From: Kordia algicida OT-1
GTDB taxonomy: Bacteria; Bacteroidota; Bacteroidia; Flavobacteriales; Flavobacteriaceae
Reading direction: 5' to 3'
NCBI RefSeq assembly: GCF_000154725.1
Contig: NZ_DS544873.1
Location: forward strand, 4,189,085 to 4,253,084
Length of the DNA: 64,000 nt
Both the position numbers and the translations under genes were made by a program. Each line of letters opens with the position of its first letter. Within the stretch, counting starts at the first letter, position 1. The notes under the pieces were generated by a model. That model did no database searches, was not told the DNA's origin, and saw only the letters and a program-made list of their open reading frames with translations. Positions 26,903-35,867 of this stretch are shown piece after piece.

Positions 26903-29900
26903 ATGAAGCATATTACTCGCTTCGGTTTACTTGTGTGTATACTTTTACTCTCAAACTTCGCATTTTCGCAAAGCAACGACTGGAAGAAGCAAGAAACCGC
27001 TACAAGTGCTGAAACTGTATCAAAGTTTAACCTTTCTGCACAAAAAGTTCATTTTTTTGAACTCAATTTCGAAAATTTTAAACAACAACTTGTCAATGTT
27101 CCTTTAAGAGGAATAGGAATGAATTCTAGTACAATTGTAAAAGTACCTGGAATTAATGGAACTATAGAATCTTTTAGATTGTATGAAGCGTCAGTTTTTG
27201 CGCCAGAACTTGCGGCCAATTTTCCAAATATCAAATCATACGTTGGTTATAGTCAAGATAACTACGGAGCGCAATTGCGTATGAGTGTTTCTCATAAAGG
27301 TGTGCAAACTATGATTTCTTATGCAAATCAACCTACCGTCTTTATGCATCCTTCTAGTAGTAATGCAGAAAATTATGTGCTCTATACTAGAGATGCAAGA
27401 ACAAGTTCTGTGAATAATTTTAAATGTTCAACGATTGATGAAGTTCAAGATAGATTTACAAACATAGATTTTTCACCAGAAGATGCAGACGATCAAAGAT
27501 TACGAAGATTTCGTATCGCAATTTCTGTTACGGGTGAGTATACTCAGTATCATGGAGGAACTGTTGCAGATGCCATGGCAGCGATCAACGCAACAATGCT
27601 TCGTGTAAATGCAATTTTTGAAGTAGATATGGCAGTTACCTTTGAAGTGATTGCAAATAATGATGATCTTATTTACACCAATGCAAACACAGATCCGTAT
27701 TCTGATGCAAATGTAGGAACTGCTTCGTCAAATAGTAACAATACCAATGGTTGGGGAGTTCAAGTACAGAATGTTTTGACAAATACTGCTACTGTTGGAA
27801 ATGCAGCTTATGACATTGGACACTTATTCGGAGCTACTGGCGGCGGTGGAAATGCAGGTTGTATTGGTTGTGTTTGTAGAGACGATACCGCAAATAATAC
27901 AGATAAAAATAAAGGAAGCGCATATACTTCTCCAGCAGATGGAATTCCAGAAGGAGACACGTTTGATGTAGATTATGTAGCACACGAAATTGGTCACCAA
28001 ATGGGCGCTAACCATACTTGGGCTTTTAGTACTGAAGGAACAGGTGTAAATGCAGAGCCAGGAAGTGGATCTACAGTAATGGGTTATGCAGGAATTACAG
28101 GTGCAAATAACGTACAGCAAAACAGTGATCCATATTTTCACTATCACAGTATCAAACAAGTATTGGATAACTTAGAAGTGCGTACGTGTTGGAATGCGAA
28201 TAACTCACCAGTGTTGGCAAATAATCCACCAAACACAAATGCGGGAAGCGATTTTACCATTCCACAAGGAACGGCATATGTGCTAAGAGGAAGCGCTACA
28301 GATGCTGATGGCGGAGACGCATTGACCTATTGCTGGGAACAAACAGATAGCGGACAGGTAACAAATACGTCATTTGGACCAACAGTAACAAATGGTTCTA
28401 TGAACAGATCGTTGCCACCAACAAATTCACCAAATAGATATATTCCTAAGTTGAGTAGAGTAGCTTCTGGGAATTTAACACAAACAAATCCAACAATAAA
28501 TTCTGCTTGGGAAACTGTTGCCACAGTAAACAGAACCATGAATTGGGCATTAACGGTGCGTGATAGAGAGCCAACTGCGACTGGACTTGGAGGACAATCT
28601 AGCTTTGATTTAACTTCTATCCAAGTAACTACTGCCGCAGGACCTTTTACGGTAAGTTCACAAACTTCTAACGTAAGTTGGGAAATGGGAACAAGTCAAA
28701 CAATTACGTGGAATGTTGCAAATACTGATGTTGCGCCAGTAAATTCGTCAAACGTCAATATTTTATTATCTACAGATGGCGGACAAACATTTCCAACAAC
28801 ATTAGCTTCAAATGTAGCAAATGATGGTTCGCATACGATTACTGTTCCTGTAACAACGCCAACTTCACAAGCGAGAATTATTGTAGAAGGAGCTGGACAC
28901 ATTTTTTATGCGATGAACTCTAGCAATTTCACTTTAGTAGAACCAGATTTTGCATTGGTTTTTACCGATAATGACGAAACAGCATGTCAGCCAGCAGATG
29001 CAGTGTATACTTTTGAGTACAATACTTTTAACGGATTTAGTGGTACAACAACATTTTCAACAGTAAACCTTCCAGCAGGAGCTAATGCTACATTCAACCC
29101 TACAAGCGCTTCCGCAGATGGAACTATGGTAACATTGACAATTTCTAATACGGCAGGTACTACAGCAGGAAATTACACGTTTTCGGCACGAGGAACATCT
29201 GGAGCCACTTCAAGATCGGCAGATGTATTATTGAGCGTTTTGCCAGGAAGTTTATCGCCTGTAACGTTAGTTTCTCCAAGTGATGCGGCAACCAATGTGC
29301 CAACCAATACAAGTTTAACTTGGTCGGAAGAAACATTGGCAGATAATTATCAGGTACAAATTGCAACCGATGCAGGATTCTCTAATATTGTAGAATCGGC
29401 AACAGTGACTACAGAAAGTTATATGCCTTCGTCATTGAGCCAATCAACAACCTATTACTGGAGAGTCGGTATTGCGAATGATTGTGTATCTACTGTATAT
29501 TCTAGTGTATATTCTTTTACGACACAAAGTTGTAGTGTATGTGCTTCGGTAGCCAATACGCAATTTGAAACAAGTACGACATTGGTAATGTTTGAAAGTA
29601 TTAATAGAACTTCAGGAAAACCTTCAGGTTACAGTGATTATACAGCGACAGATATTGCAAATGTTACTAAAGAAGCTTCGTATCCAATTACCGTAAATGC
29701 GAATACGGATGGAAATTATAGAACACAGACGAAAGTTTGGATTGATTGGAATCAGAACTGTAGTTTTGACGATCCTGGAGAAGAATATGACTTAGGAGAA
29801 GCGGATAATGTAGCCAATGGAGCTACAGCAAATTCAGGAATGATGATTGTGGTGCCAAGTACAGCATTGACAGGAAGTACAACAATGCGAGTTTCAACAA

Positions 29901-30265
29901 AATATACCTCAAGAAATACAATTGTATTCCCAACTTCTTGTGAGAATGGTGCGGATGCGGAAGTGGAAGATTATCGAGTGAATGTTCAGAATACACTATC
30001 AACTGTAGAAGATGAACTGGAAAACTTCGCCATTTGGCCAAATCCAACAAGAGGGAAATTTACAGTAAACTTTACATCAACTTCTTCTGAAGATATAACG
30101 ATTGATATTTTTGATGTTCGTGGACGTGCAATTTTTTCAAAGAAATACAATAATTCATCCAATTTTAGACAAGAGTTGAATATAACTTCTGCACAAGCAG
30201 GATTGTATATGGTACGTGTAAATGATGGAGAAAAAGTGAGTATTAAAAAACTAATTGTACAATAG
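26903..30265 (+). CDS. Secreted reprolysin-type zinc metalloprotease with T9SS sorting domain
   Basis: The 1120-aa protein begins with a signal peptide (ends FAFSQ, ~23) and a ~170-aa propeptide. The M12B/reprolysin-like catalytic domain spans ~195-430, with the zinc motif HEIGHQMGANH at about residue 361 and a Met-turn GSTVMGYAG some 30 residues later. Then come Ig/PKD-like modules (NAGSDFTIPQGTAYVLRG and following), an FN3-like repeat (~790-880), a GEVED-type domain (FDDPGEEYDLGE ... CENGADAEVEDYRV), and a T9SS type A sorting domain (NFAIWPNPTRGKF ... AGLYMVRVNDGEK). It is an exported protease, probably for extracellular protein degradation. It is monocistronic, ended by the stem-loop at 30303. 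Confidence 0.93.
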   Translation: MKHITRFGLLVCILLLSNFAFSQSNDWKKQETATSAETVSKFNLSAQKVHFFELNFENFKQQLVNVPLRGIGMNSSTIVKVPGINGTIESFRLYEASVFAPELAANFPNIKSYVGYSQDNYGAQLRMSVSHKGVQTMISYANQPTVFMHPSSSNAENYVLYTRDARTSSVNNFKCSTIDEVQDRFTNIDFSPEDADDQRLRRFRIAISVTGEYTQYHGGTVADAMAAINATMLRVNAIFEVDMAVTFEVIANNDDLIYTNANTDPYSDANVGTASSNSNNTNGWGVQVQNVLTNTATVGNAAYDIGHLFGATGGGGNAGCIGCVCRDDTANNTDKNKGSAYTSPADGIPEGDTFDVDYVAHEIGHQMGANHTWAFSTEGTGVNAEPGSGSTVMGYAGITGANNVQQNSDPYFHYHSIKQVLDNLEVRTCWNANNSPVLANNPPNTNAGSDFTIPQGTAYVLRGSATDADGGDALTYCWEQTDSGQVTNTSFGPTVTNGSMNRSLPPTNSPNRYIPKLSRVASGNLTQTNPTINSAWETVATVNRTMNWALTVRDREPTATGLGGQSSFDLTSIQVTTAAGPFTVSSQTSNVSWEMGTSQTITWNVANTDVAPVNSSNVNILLSTDGGQTFPTTLASNVANDGSHTITVPVTTPTSQARIIVEGAGHIFYAMNSSNFTLVEPDFALVFTDNDETACQPADAVYTFEYNTFNGFSGTTTFSTVNLPAGANATFNPTSASADGTMVTLTISNTAGTTAGNYTFSARGTSGATSRSADVLLSVLPGSLSPVTLVSPSDAATNVPTNTSLTWSEETLADNYQVQIATDAGFSNIVESATVTTESYMPSSLSQSTTYYWRVGIANDCVSTVYSSVYSFTTQSCSVCASVANTQFETSTTLVMFESINRTSGKPSGYSDYTATDIANVTKEASYPITVNANTDGNYRTQTKVWIDWNQNCSFDDPGEEYDLGEADNVANGATANSGMMIVVPSTALTGSTTMRVSTKYTSRNTIVFPTSCENGADAEVEDYRVNVQNTLSTVEDELENFAIWPNPTRGKFTVNFTSTSSEDITIDIFDVRGRAIFSKKYNNSSNFRQELNITSAQAGLYMVRVNDGEKVSIKKLIVQ

Positions 30266-30302
30266 TAGATTTGGTATAATACCTAACTAAACTAAATACT
30301 AT

Positions 30303-30332
30303 AAAAAGAGTGGCAAACGTGCCACTCTTTTT
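30303..30332. terminator. Bidirectional terminator between the metalloprotease and pth
   Basis: A perfect 13-bp stem (AAAAAGAGTGGCA / TGCCACTCTTTTT) with a 4-nt AACG loop lies between two converging genes, with A/T runs on both sides. Confidence 0.9.
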
Positions 30333-30973
30333 TATTTTCCATTAAAATTATTCATTGTGTTTGAAACGCCAGCCGTTCCAAAGGATTTGATGAGTTCTAC
30401 GCTTTTTTCGAGTCGCTCAGGTAGTTTTGCTTCTTCTTCTGCATTCCATTCTCCTAATACATAATTGACTTGTCTTCCTTTGCCAAAATCGGCACTGATT
30501 CCAAAACGAAATCGTGGATATTTTGTCGTGTTTAATAATGCTTGAATACTTTTTAATCCGTTGTGTCCGCCGTCGCTTCCTTTGGTTTTTACACGAATTG
30601 TTCCGAATTCAAGATTTAAATCGTCTGTAATAATTAGGATATTTTCAACAGGAATTTTCTCTTTCGTCATCCAATAACGCACAGCTTTTCCGCTGAGGTT
30701 CATATATGTGCTAGGTTTCAAGAAGATAAATGTTCTTCCTTTGAATTTGTACGTACAAAGATCGCCTAGCTTATCTGTTTTAAACGTAAGTTCTTCTTTC
30801 TTGGCAAAAAAGTCTACTATTTTAAACCCGATATTGTGTCGCGTATTTTCGTATTCACTTCCAATATTTCCTAAACCTACAATGAGAAATTTTTTCATAG
30901 GATCTGTTTCTTCTATTTTTTGTGATGATTCTAGTTGAGTTGGACTAAATATTTTTTTTAAAAACTGAAACAT
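30332..30973 (-). CDS. pth: Peptidyl-tRNA hydrolase
   Basis: Pth releases peptides from stalled peptidyl-tRNA. The core begins FLIVGLGNIGSEYENTRHNIGF with the catalytic His and has KPSTYMNLSGKAV and DDLNLEFG, then GGHNGLKSI. The ATG at 30973 adds 25 residues (MFQFLKKIFSPTQLE...) before the canonical start MKKFLIVGLGN at 30898. Such short extensions occur in flavobacterial Pth proteins, so I keep the longer form, but the shorter one is possible. It follows rplY and prs in the same direction. Confidence 0.93.
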   Translation of the reverse strand: MFQFLKKIFSPTQLESSQKIEETDPMKKFLIVGLGNIGSEYENTRHNIGFKIVDFFAKKEELTFKTDKLGDLCTYKFKGRTFIFLKPSTYMNLSGKAVRYWMTKEKIPVENILIITDDLNLEFGTIRVKTKGSDGGHNGLKSIQALLNTTKYPRFRFGISADFGKGRQVNYVLGEWNAEEEAKLPERLEKSVELIKSFGTAGVSNTMNNFNGK

Positions 30974-31101
30974 GTTTTTATAAATTTATGTAAAAGTAAA
31001 GTGTATTATCACTTATGACAAACTTAAACTATCAAAATTAGTTCAACATACAGCTTTCAATACATCCTACGGATTTTTGAAAGTTGAGTTTCACTAAAAT
31101 A

Positions 31102-31130
31102 AAAAAGCATTCCATATCGGAATGCTTTTT
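31102..31130 (-). terminator. Terminator of rplY
   Basis: A perfect 12-bp stem AAAAAGCATTCC / GGAATGCTTTTT with a 5-nt loop, 24 bp after the rplY stop on the minus strand. Confidence 0.85.
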
Positions 31131-31153
31131 ATAGATTGTAAGATCAACTATTT

Positions 31154-31753
31154 TTAAGCTTCTCCTTCTTTTTCTGCTTTGGCAGCATCTTGAGCAGCTT
31201 TCATTGCAGCACGTGAAATTCTTACTTGACATACTACAGTGTTATCAGCATGTAACAATTTGTAGTTTTCATTTTGTAAAGCTGTCACATATAATTTATT
31301 TCCAATTTTTAATTCAGAAATATCAGCTTCAATAAAATCAGGTAAGTTAGCTGGAATAGCTTTTACTCTTAATTTACGCTTGTTTAAACGTAAAACACCA
31401 CCATTCATTACACCTGGAGATTTTCCAACAACTTTTACAGGAATATCCATAGTTACTTCTTTGTCGTCAAATAAACGGTAGAAGTCTATGTGTAAAATTT
31501 TGTCAGTTACAGGGTGAAATTGAATATCCTGTAAAATCGCATTGTGTGTAGAGCCGTCTTCTAATGCAATCACAACTGTGTGCGCATTTGGAGTATACAC
31601 TAATTTAGAAAATGATAATTCTTCTGCTGAAAAGTGTAATGGATTGTCTCCTCCGTATAATACGCAAGGAACCTTTCCAGCATTACGTAAGGCTTTCGTT
31701 GCTACTTTACCTACGCTTTCTCTTTGAGATCCGTTGATTGTAATTGATTTCAT
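31154..31753 (-). CDS. rplY: 50S ribosomal protein L25 (Ctc type)
   Basis: The protein binds 5S rRNA. The 199-aa length fits the TL5/Ctc form with an N-terminal L25 domain ([32 protein letters not shown]) and a C-terminal beta domain ([22 protein letters not shown]). The end is the common Ala/Glu-rich tail ([10 protein letters not shown]). It lies 25 bp downstream of prs, the usual prs-rplY-pth order. Confidence 0.95.
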   Translation of the reverse strand: MKSITINGSQRESVGKVATKALRNAGKVPCVLYGGDNPLHFSAEELSFSKLVYTPNAHTVVIALEDGSTHNAILQDIQFHPVTDKILHIDFYRLFDDKEVTMDIPVKVVGKSPGVMNGGVLRLNKRKLRVKAIPANLPDFIEADISELKIGNKLYVTALQNENYKLLHADNTVVCQVRISRAAMKAAQDAAKAEKEGEA

Positions 31754-31778
31754 TTTTTGTGTTTATATTAATAATTAA

Positions 31779-32720
31779 TTACATTAAAAACTTTGAGCTT
31801 ATAGAAGTATTGTTTTGTACTCTTTGCATTACATCTGCGAATAAATTGGCACAGCTTACTACTTTTATTTTGCTCGATTCTTTGCGTAATGGAATAGAAT
31901 CGGTTACGATTAACTCCTCTAATTTTGAGTTTTCTATTCGTTCATACGCTTGTCCTGATAAAATTGGGTGTGTACAAATTGCTCGTACAGATAATGCACC
32001 TTTTTCCATCATTACTTCTGCAGCTTTTGTTAATGTTCCGGCAGTGTCTACCATATCATCTACTAATACCACATTTTTTCCAGTTACATCACCAATCAAT
32101 TCCATATGAGAAATCACATTGGCTTTTTTACGTTGTTTGTAACAGATAACAACGTCGCTTTCTAAAAATTTAGAATACGCATATGCTCTTTTTGATCCTC
32201 CCATATCTGGAGAAGCTACTGTGAGTTTATCTAAGTTCAGATTTCTTAAGTATGGTAAAAACACGGTAGAAGCAAATAAATGATCTACGGGTTTTTCAAA
32301 GAAACCTTGAATTTGGTCTGCATGTAAATCCATAGTAATGATGCGTGTTGCTCCAGCTACTTCAAGCATTTTTGCTATCAGTTTTGCACCAATTGGAACT
32401 CTTGGTTTGTCTTTACGGTCTTGTCTTGCCCAACCGAAGTAGGGAAGAACGGCAGTAATATGACGTGCAGAGGCTCTTTTTGCGGCATCAAGCATTAAAA
32501 GCATTTGCATTAAATGATCTGAGTTTGGAAACGTAGATCCTATGATAAATACTCTTGCTCCACGAACTGACTCTTCGAATGAAGGTTGAAATTCGCCATC
32601 ACTATAGGTTGAGAACGTTACTTTTCCTAATTCTGCTCCATACTCTTTTGCAATCTTTCTTGCGAGTTCATCACTTTGCGTACACGCAAAAATCTTTGGT
32701 ACTGGGACAGTGTAGGCCAT
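31779..32720 (-). CDS. prs: Ribose-phosphate pyrophosphokinase
   Basis: Prs makes PRPP from ribose 5-phosphate and ATP for nucleotide, His and Trp synthesis. The 313-aa protein has the flexible loop and ATP site (PYFGWARQDRKDKPR), the metal site DLHADQIQGFF and the PRPP-binding loop VVLVDDMVDTAGTL. A -7 box TAAATTTG (32774-32781, minus) lies about 54 bp upstream of the start. Confidence 0.97.
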   Translation of the reverse strand: MAYTVPVPKIFACTQSDELARKIAKEYGAELGKVTFSTYSDGEFQPSFEESVRGARVFIIGSTFPNSDHLMQMLLMLDAAKRASARHITAVLPYFGWARQDRKDKPRVPIGAKLIAKMLEVAGATRIITMDLHADQIQGFFEKPVDHLFASTVFLPYLRNLNLDKLTVASPDMGGSKRAYAYSKFLESDVVICYKQRKKANVISHMELIGDVTGKNVVLVDDMVDTAGTLTKAAEVMMEKGALSVRAICTHPILSGQAYERIENSKLEELIVTDSIPLRKESSKIKVVSCANLFADVMQRVQNNTSISSKFLM

Positions 32721-32773
32721 TTTAAAATTCTGTTTAGTAGTTAGTTAATTGTTGTGTTGTGTCAAATGAGGTG

Positions 32774-32781
32774 CAAATTTA
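32774..32781 (-). promoter_or_regulatory. -7 box TAAATTTG of the prs operon
   Basis: Exact TAnnTTTG match 53 bp upstream of the prs ATG on the minus strand. It is back-to-back with the tRNA promoter box on the plus strand at 32845. Confidence 0.45.
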
Positions 32782-32844
32782 GAAATTTATTACAACTCTA
32801 AAAGCTTTTATTTCTTTTTTTAGGGGAGAATTAAAAATATTTTC

Positions 32845-32852
32845 TAAATTTG
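32845..32852 (+). promoter_or_regulatory. -7 box TAAATTTG of tRNA-Leu
   Basis: Exact TAnnTTTG match ending 22 bp before the mature tRNA 5' end, a sensible distance for a short leader. Confidence 0.45.
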
Positions 32853-32874
32853 CACTCCTTTTGAAACAAAAGAA

Positions 32875-32956
32875 GCTCGAGTGGCGGAATTGGTAGACGC
32901 GCTGGATTCAAAATCCAGTTCTTTCGGGAGTGTGGGTTCGATTCCCACCTCGAGTA
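32875..32956 (+). tRNA. tRNA-Leu(CAA)
   Basis: An 82-nt class II tRNA. The acceptor arms GCTCGAG / CTCGAGT pair over 7 bp with a terminal G-U. The anticodon arm is CTGGA-TTCAAAA-TCCAG, giving anticodon CAA. A long variable arm follows, then the T arm GTGGG-TTCGATT-CCCAC and discriminator A. CCA is not encoded. Confidence 0.95.
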
Positions 32957-33035
32957 CTTCAAACAAAAACCTAACAGCAATGTTGGGTTTTTTTATAAAG
33001 ATGAGCAAAGACACATTAAAGGAAGTGATAGTTTA

Positions 33036-33143
33036 ATGTGTATTATTATGTGCGAACCTGGCGATGGAAACGTTTCCATTTATGATAACAATCCAGATTT
33101 GCCAGAAATGTTACAAGAAGAAGTAGGATGCTTTTGTGTCTAA
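33036..33143 (+). CDS. Possible small Cys-containing peptide (35 aa)
   Basis: An ORF just downstream of tRNA-Leu encodes a 35-aa acidic peptide starting MCIIMCEPGDGNVSIYDNN and ending VGCFCV, with four cysteines. No ribosome-binding site or family is recognised, and the frame is open further upstream without a start. It might be a real small gene, the tail of a decayed one, or chance. Confidence 0.2.
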   Translation: MCIIMCEPGDGNVSIYDNNPDLPEMLQEEVGCFCV

Positions 33144-33166
33144 TTTTTTAGTTTCTAGCTTTCGTT

Positions 33167-34486
33167 TTAGCGGATAGATGTTTTAAAAACCGTGTAACGA
33201 TCTCTCAAATCATTCATGTCAGTTTCTAATAAAAATGATTTTTTGCCTGTCTGCATTACAATTTCTGCATATTCTTCCAAGGTTTTTGTATGCTTTTGAG
33301 AAGTATCAAACTCTAAAATAACGGTTAGCGCTTCCATCAATCTAATAATAATGTAAGGACTTGTTTTCCCGTATTGGCGAATCAAATTAAAAGCAGCTTC
33401 CAAAAAACCTTCAAAAGAATCATTAACCACAATAACGCGCGTCATATCGTCATCGTCTTTCATGGCGCTATCAGGCATGTCAATACGAACCAATTTACAC
33501 AAAACGGAAGTCAAATTGTCAATACAAATCACTGCTGTATACGGATTGTTTACACCTGGCGAAAGTGCTTTGGAAGCAATCTCCACAATTTGATGAATCC
33601 CAAACTCTACATCTTGAAAAAAGGTTTTTTTCGTAGCAATTTTAAATGATTCTTTCAGTGAAAAATCATCATCAAGTTGTGTGTTTTCTGAGTTAGATTG
33701 CTGGAAAATATCAAAAACTGCCTGTTCTTTCACGACATATTTTCCTGGTTTTAGTAATACCTTAATTATAACTTCATGTTCACGAGCTTTCTTTACTAAC
33801 AAATCCAAATCAAAATACTGAACATATCCGCTAGAAGTTACTTTAATTTGCTTAATTCTTGTCAAATTTGAAGTATAATCTTTTTCTTCTGTTGCTAAAA
33901 TCACATCTTTTTCCACTTGTTGTGGATACATGGTTTCTATATTTCCTTCAATGCGAATTCGCAGTTCATTAATAATTTTGCTTGGTTGAATGCTCATGCT
34001 AATACTGTGAATAAAAATCACTAGCAAAAACACATTAAAAATCGCCAGAAGCAACGCAAAAAGAATCGACAAATTCGGAATAAAAGCGTAACTATCGTTA
34101 TCTCGCGTGGCATTAATCACAATAATGCAATACAAAAACACACCAACATATTGTCCCAACACAACTTGATTGAGGCGTTTATACATAAAATTTTGCAACA
34201 ATCGTGGACCAAACTGTGAAGACGCAAGTTGTAGTACTACAATAGTAATTGAAAAAACGGTTCCTGCAATTCCCACCATCGAACCAGCAATAACCGTCAA
34301 TACATTTCTGCCAGATTCTGAGTTTTCAGAAAAAATAATCTTAAAAATCCCTTCAGGTGTAAACGGATACGTTTTGTCCATATATAAAAGGAAAATCGCC
34401 ATCAAAATGCTCATAAAAATAATAAGCGTAGGCACAAACCAGAAGCTGTCACGTACTTTTCTAAATAAATATTCTAGATTGAGCAT
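33167..34486 (-). CDS. DUF2254 family membrane protein
   Basis: The 439-aa protein has four membrane helices in its first ~170 residues (including FWFVPTLIIFMSILMAIFLL, the segment GSMVGIAGTVFSITIVVLQLA and FLYCIIVI). A soluble C-terminal region then contains HQIVEIASKALSPGVNNPYTA, a DUF2254 signature. Function is unknown; a channel-like or signalling role has been guessed for such proteins. It stands alone. Confidence 0.88.
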   Translation of the reverse strand: MLNLEYLFRKVRDSFWFVPTLIIFMSILMAIFLLYMDKTYPFTPEGIFKIIFSENSESGRNVLTVIAGSMVGIAGTVFSITIVVLQLASSQFGPRLLQNFMYKRLNQVVLGQYVGVFLYCIIVINATRDNDSYAFIPNLSILFALLLAIFNVFLLVIFIHSISMSIQPSKIINELRIRIEGNIETMYPQQVEKDVILATEEKDYTSNLTRIKQIKVTSSGYVQYFDLDLLVKKAREHEVIIKVLLKPGKYVVKEQAVFDIFQQSNSENTQLDDDFSLKESFKIATKKTFFQDVEFGIHQIVEIASKALSPGVNNPYTAVICIDNLTSVLCKLVRIDMPDSAMKDDDDMTRVIVVNDSFEGFLEAAFNLIRQYGKTSPYIIIRLMEALTVILEFDTSQKHTKTLEEYAEIVMQTGKKSFLLETDMNDLRDRYTVFKTSIR

Positions 34487-34592
34487 GTAGATTGTTTTTT
34501 TTAATCTCTTACAAGATATTACTAAAAATGTGTTTTATTAAATGAATTGAAAAATAAACCAAGATTTATCACGAATTATAAATTTATTTTAA

Positions 34593-34736
34593 AATAAAAA
34601 CTCAAACCCTAAAGAAAAGAAGTCTAAAATTGTAAAAGGTGTCAAGAAAACTATCGCGAATCCTAAGGCGCAAAAAATTAAAGATGAACGAAGAATTTTT
34701 CATTGTACAGCACCTACAGTAAGCGGATGTTGGTAA
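34593..34736 (+). pseudogene. Lanthipeptide-precursor-like reading frame without a start codon
   Basis: In the 387-bp gap after the DUF2254 gene, the frame 34593-34736 (bounded by stops) encodes a Lys-rich leader-like part containing KKTIANPKAQKIKD and a short tail RRIFHCTAPTVSGCW. This resembles class I lanthipeptide precursors of Bacteroidota, whose leaders have KKTIxNL motifs and whose cores mix Thr/Ser with Cys. There is no ATG, GTG or TTG in frame and no leader-peptidase GG site, and no lanthionine synthetase is nearby. If real it is decayed. The rest of the gap shows nothing else. Confidence 0.25.
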
Positions 34737-34874
34737 AAAATGAATTCGATGTAAAAAACCGAAAACTATTCAAACAATTTATGTTGAACTCGAATGTATT
34801 AAAATATTGTTAATCATAAACAAATTAAATCTATTGAGCACTTATTACGCCAACTATTTCCCTAACTTCGTATC

Positions 34875-35225
34875 ATGCTAAAAAATCACAAGCACATTGA
34901 AGAACTATTGGTTGAAGCAACGCAGGAAGCATTGTATGAAAAACTCATTGCGCAACTCAACAAAGATTTTTTAATGGCAAATATTGAAGAATCGTTTTCG
35001 GAAGGAATTTCACCAGAACAGCTCAAAAAAGAATTACATGCAATCATCTATCAACTTATTCAAGAAAAATTTGCCGAATATCTCAATCTGCTTTACATCA
35101 TGGATGTTTCTGAAGCAAAAATAAAAGCGCTAGATGGTTCAGACGTTGTAGAACTCTCTGCGCAAGTTGCATTCCTAATCTTAAAACGCGAATGGCAAAA
35201 AGTATGGTTTAAAAATAAACTCTAA
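34875..35225 (+). CDS. Hypothetical all-helical protein (116 aa)
   Basis: The protein is predicted almost fully helical, with no signal peptide, membrane segment or Cys; it begins MLKNHKHIEELLVEATQEA and ends REWQKVWFKNKL. No family is recognised. Its last 17 nt overlap the convergent outer-membrane gene at 35209. Confidence 0.65.
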   Translation: MLKNHKHIEELLVEATQEALYEKLIAQLNKDFLMANIEESFSEGISPEQLKKELHAIIYQLIQEKFAEYLNLLYIMDVSEAKIKALDGSDVVELSAQVAFLILKREWQKVWFKNKL

Positions 35226-35751
35226 AAAACGGAACGAGCGCATCTGCATAAATACTCTTATCATCATCATGCAGTACATTATAACGCACGCCAACAGTAA
35301 TATTATTCGTTGTATAACCCACACCAAAAAATACGGCAGGTTGCCAATAATTATCATCTTCAAAAATGGGATCTTCAAAATTTCGGCTCACATGCAAATA
35401 CTCAAACTCGCTTGAAAGCTGAATCTCAGGCAACGGATTAAATAATCCAATAAAACTTCCACCAACAATGGTTGACTTAAAAAAATCGTCATCATTAAAA
35501 TAAGTGTAGTTCAGTGAAACTCCTGCAGCAAACTGAGAATTAAAATCGTAAATAGCACTTGGTGCAACAGTGGCACTAAAAACACCATTGGCAAAACCTA
35601 AGCCCAATCCACCACCAAAACGGACATTTCGCCAAAAATCACTTCCTTGTGAAGTTGGCATAGTATTCTGAGAAAATGCTGAAAATGAAATTAAACACAA
35701 AAAAATTGTCAAAATCTCAATTTTAGGGCGATAAAAAATAGAATTTTTCAT
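35209..35751 (-). CDS. Small outer-membrane beta-barrel protein
   Basis: The frame opens at 35793, but the ATG at 35751 gives a signal peptide (MKNSIFYRPKIEILTIFLCL...SFSAFSQ) and is preferred. The mature part alternates hydrophobic and polar residues (VRFGGGLGLGFANGVFS, AAGVSLNYTYF, GVRYNVLHDD) and ends in an aromatic residue (FFRVYF), as outer-membrane barrels do. Flavobacterial homologues beside sucA are often labelled alpha-ketoglutarate decarboxylase; that label comes from position, not from sequence. It is divergent from sucA. Confidence 0.78.
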   Translation of the reverse strand: MKNSIFYRPKIEILTIFLCLISFSAFSQNTMPTSQGSDFWRNVRFGGGLGLGFANGVFSATVAPSAIYDFNSQFAAGVSLNYTYFNDDDFFKSTIVGGSFIGLFNPLPEIQLSSEFEYLHVSRNFEDPIFEDDNYWQPAVFFGVGYTTNNITVGVRYNVLHDDDKSIYADALVPFFRVYF

Positions 35752-35822
35752 TTCTTGGAAAAGCTTACATATTAATCCTATAAATATATGCAAAACATAT
35801 GATGTGTTTTTGCCAAAAGTTG

Positions 35823-35830
35823 TATTTTTG
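35823..35830 (+). promoter_or_regulatory. -7 box TATTTTTG upstream of sucA
   Basis: Exact TAnnTTTG match 37 bp before the sucA start. No -33 TTG at 17-23 nt is clear. Confidence 0.4.
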
Positions 35831-35867
35831 ATAAAATTTTGTCAAAACAAGACAGGAAGTAAAAAAC

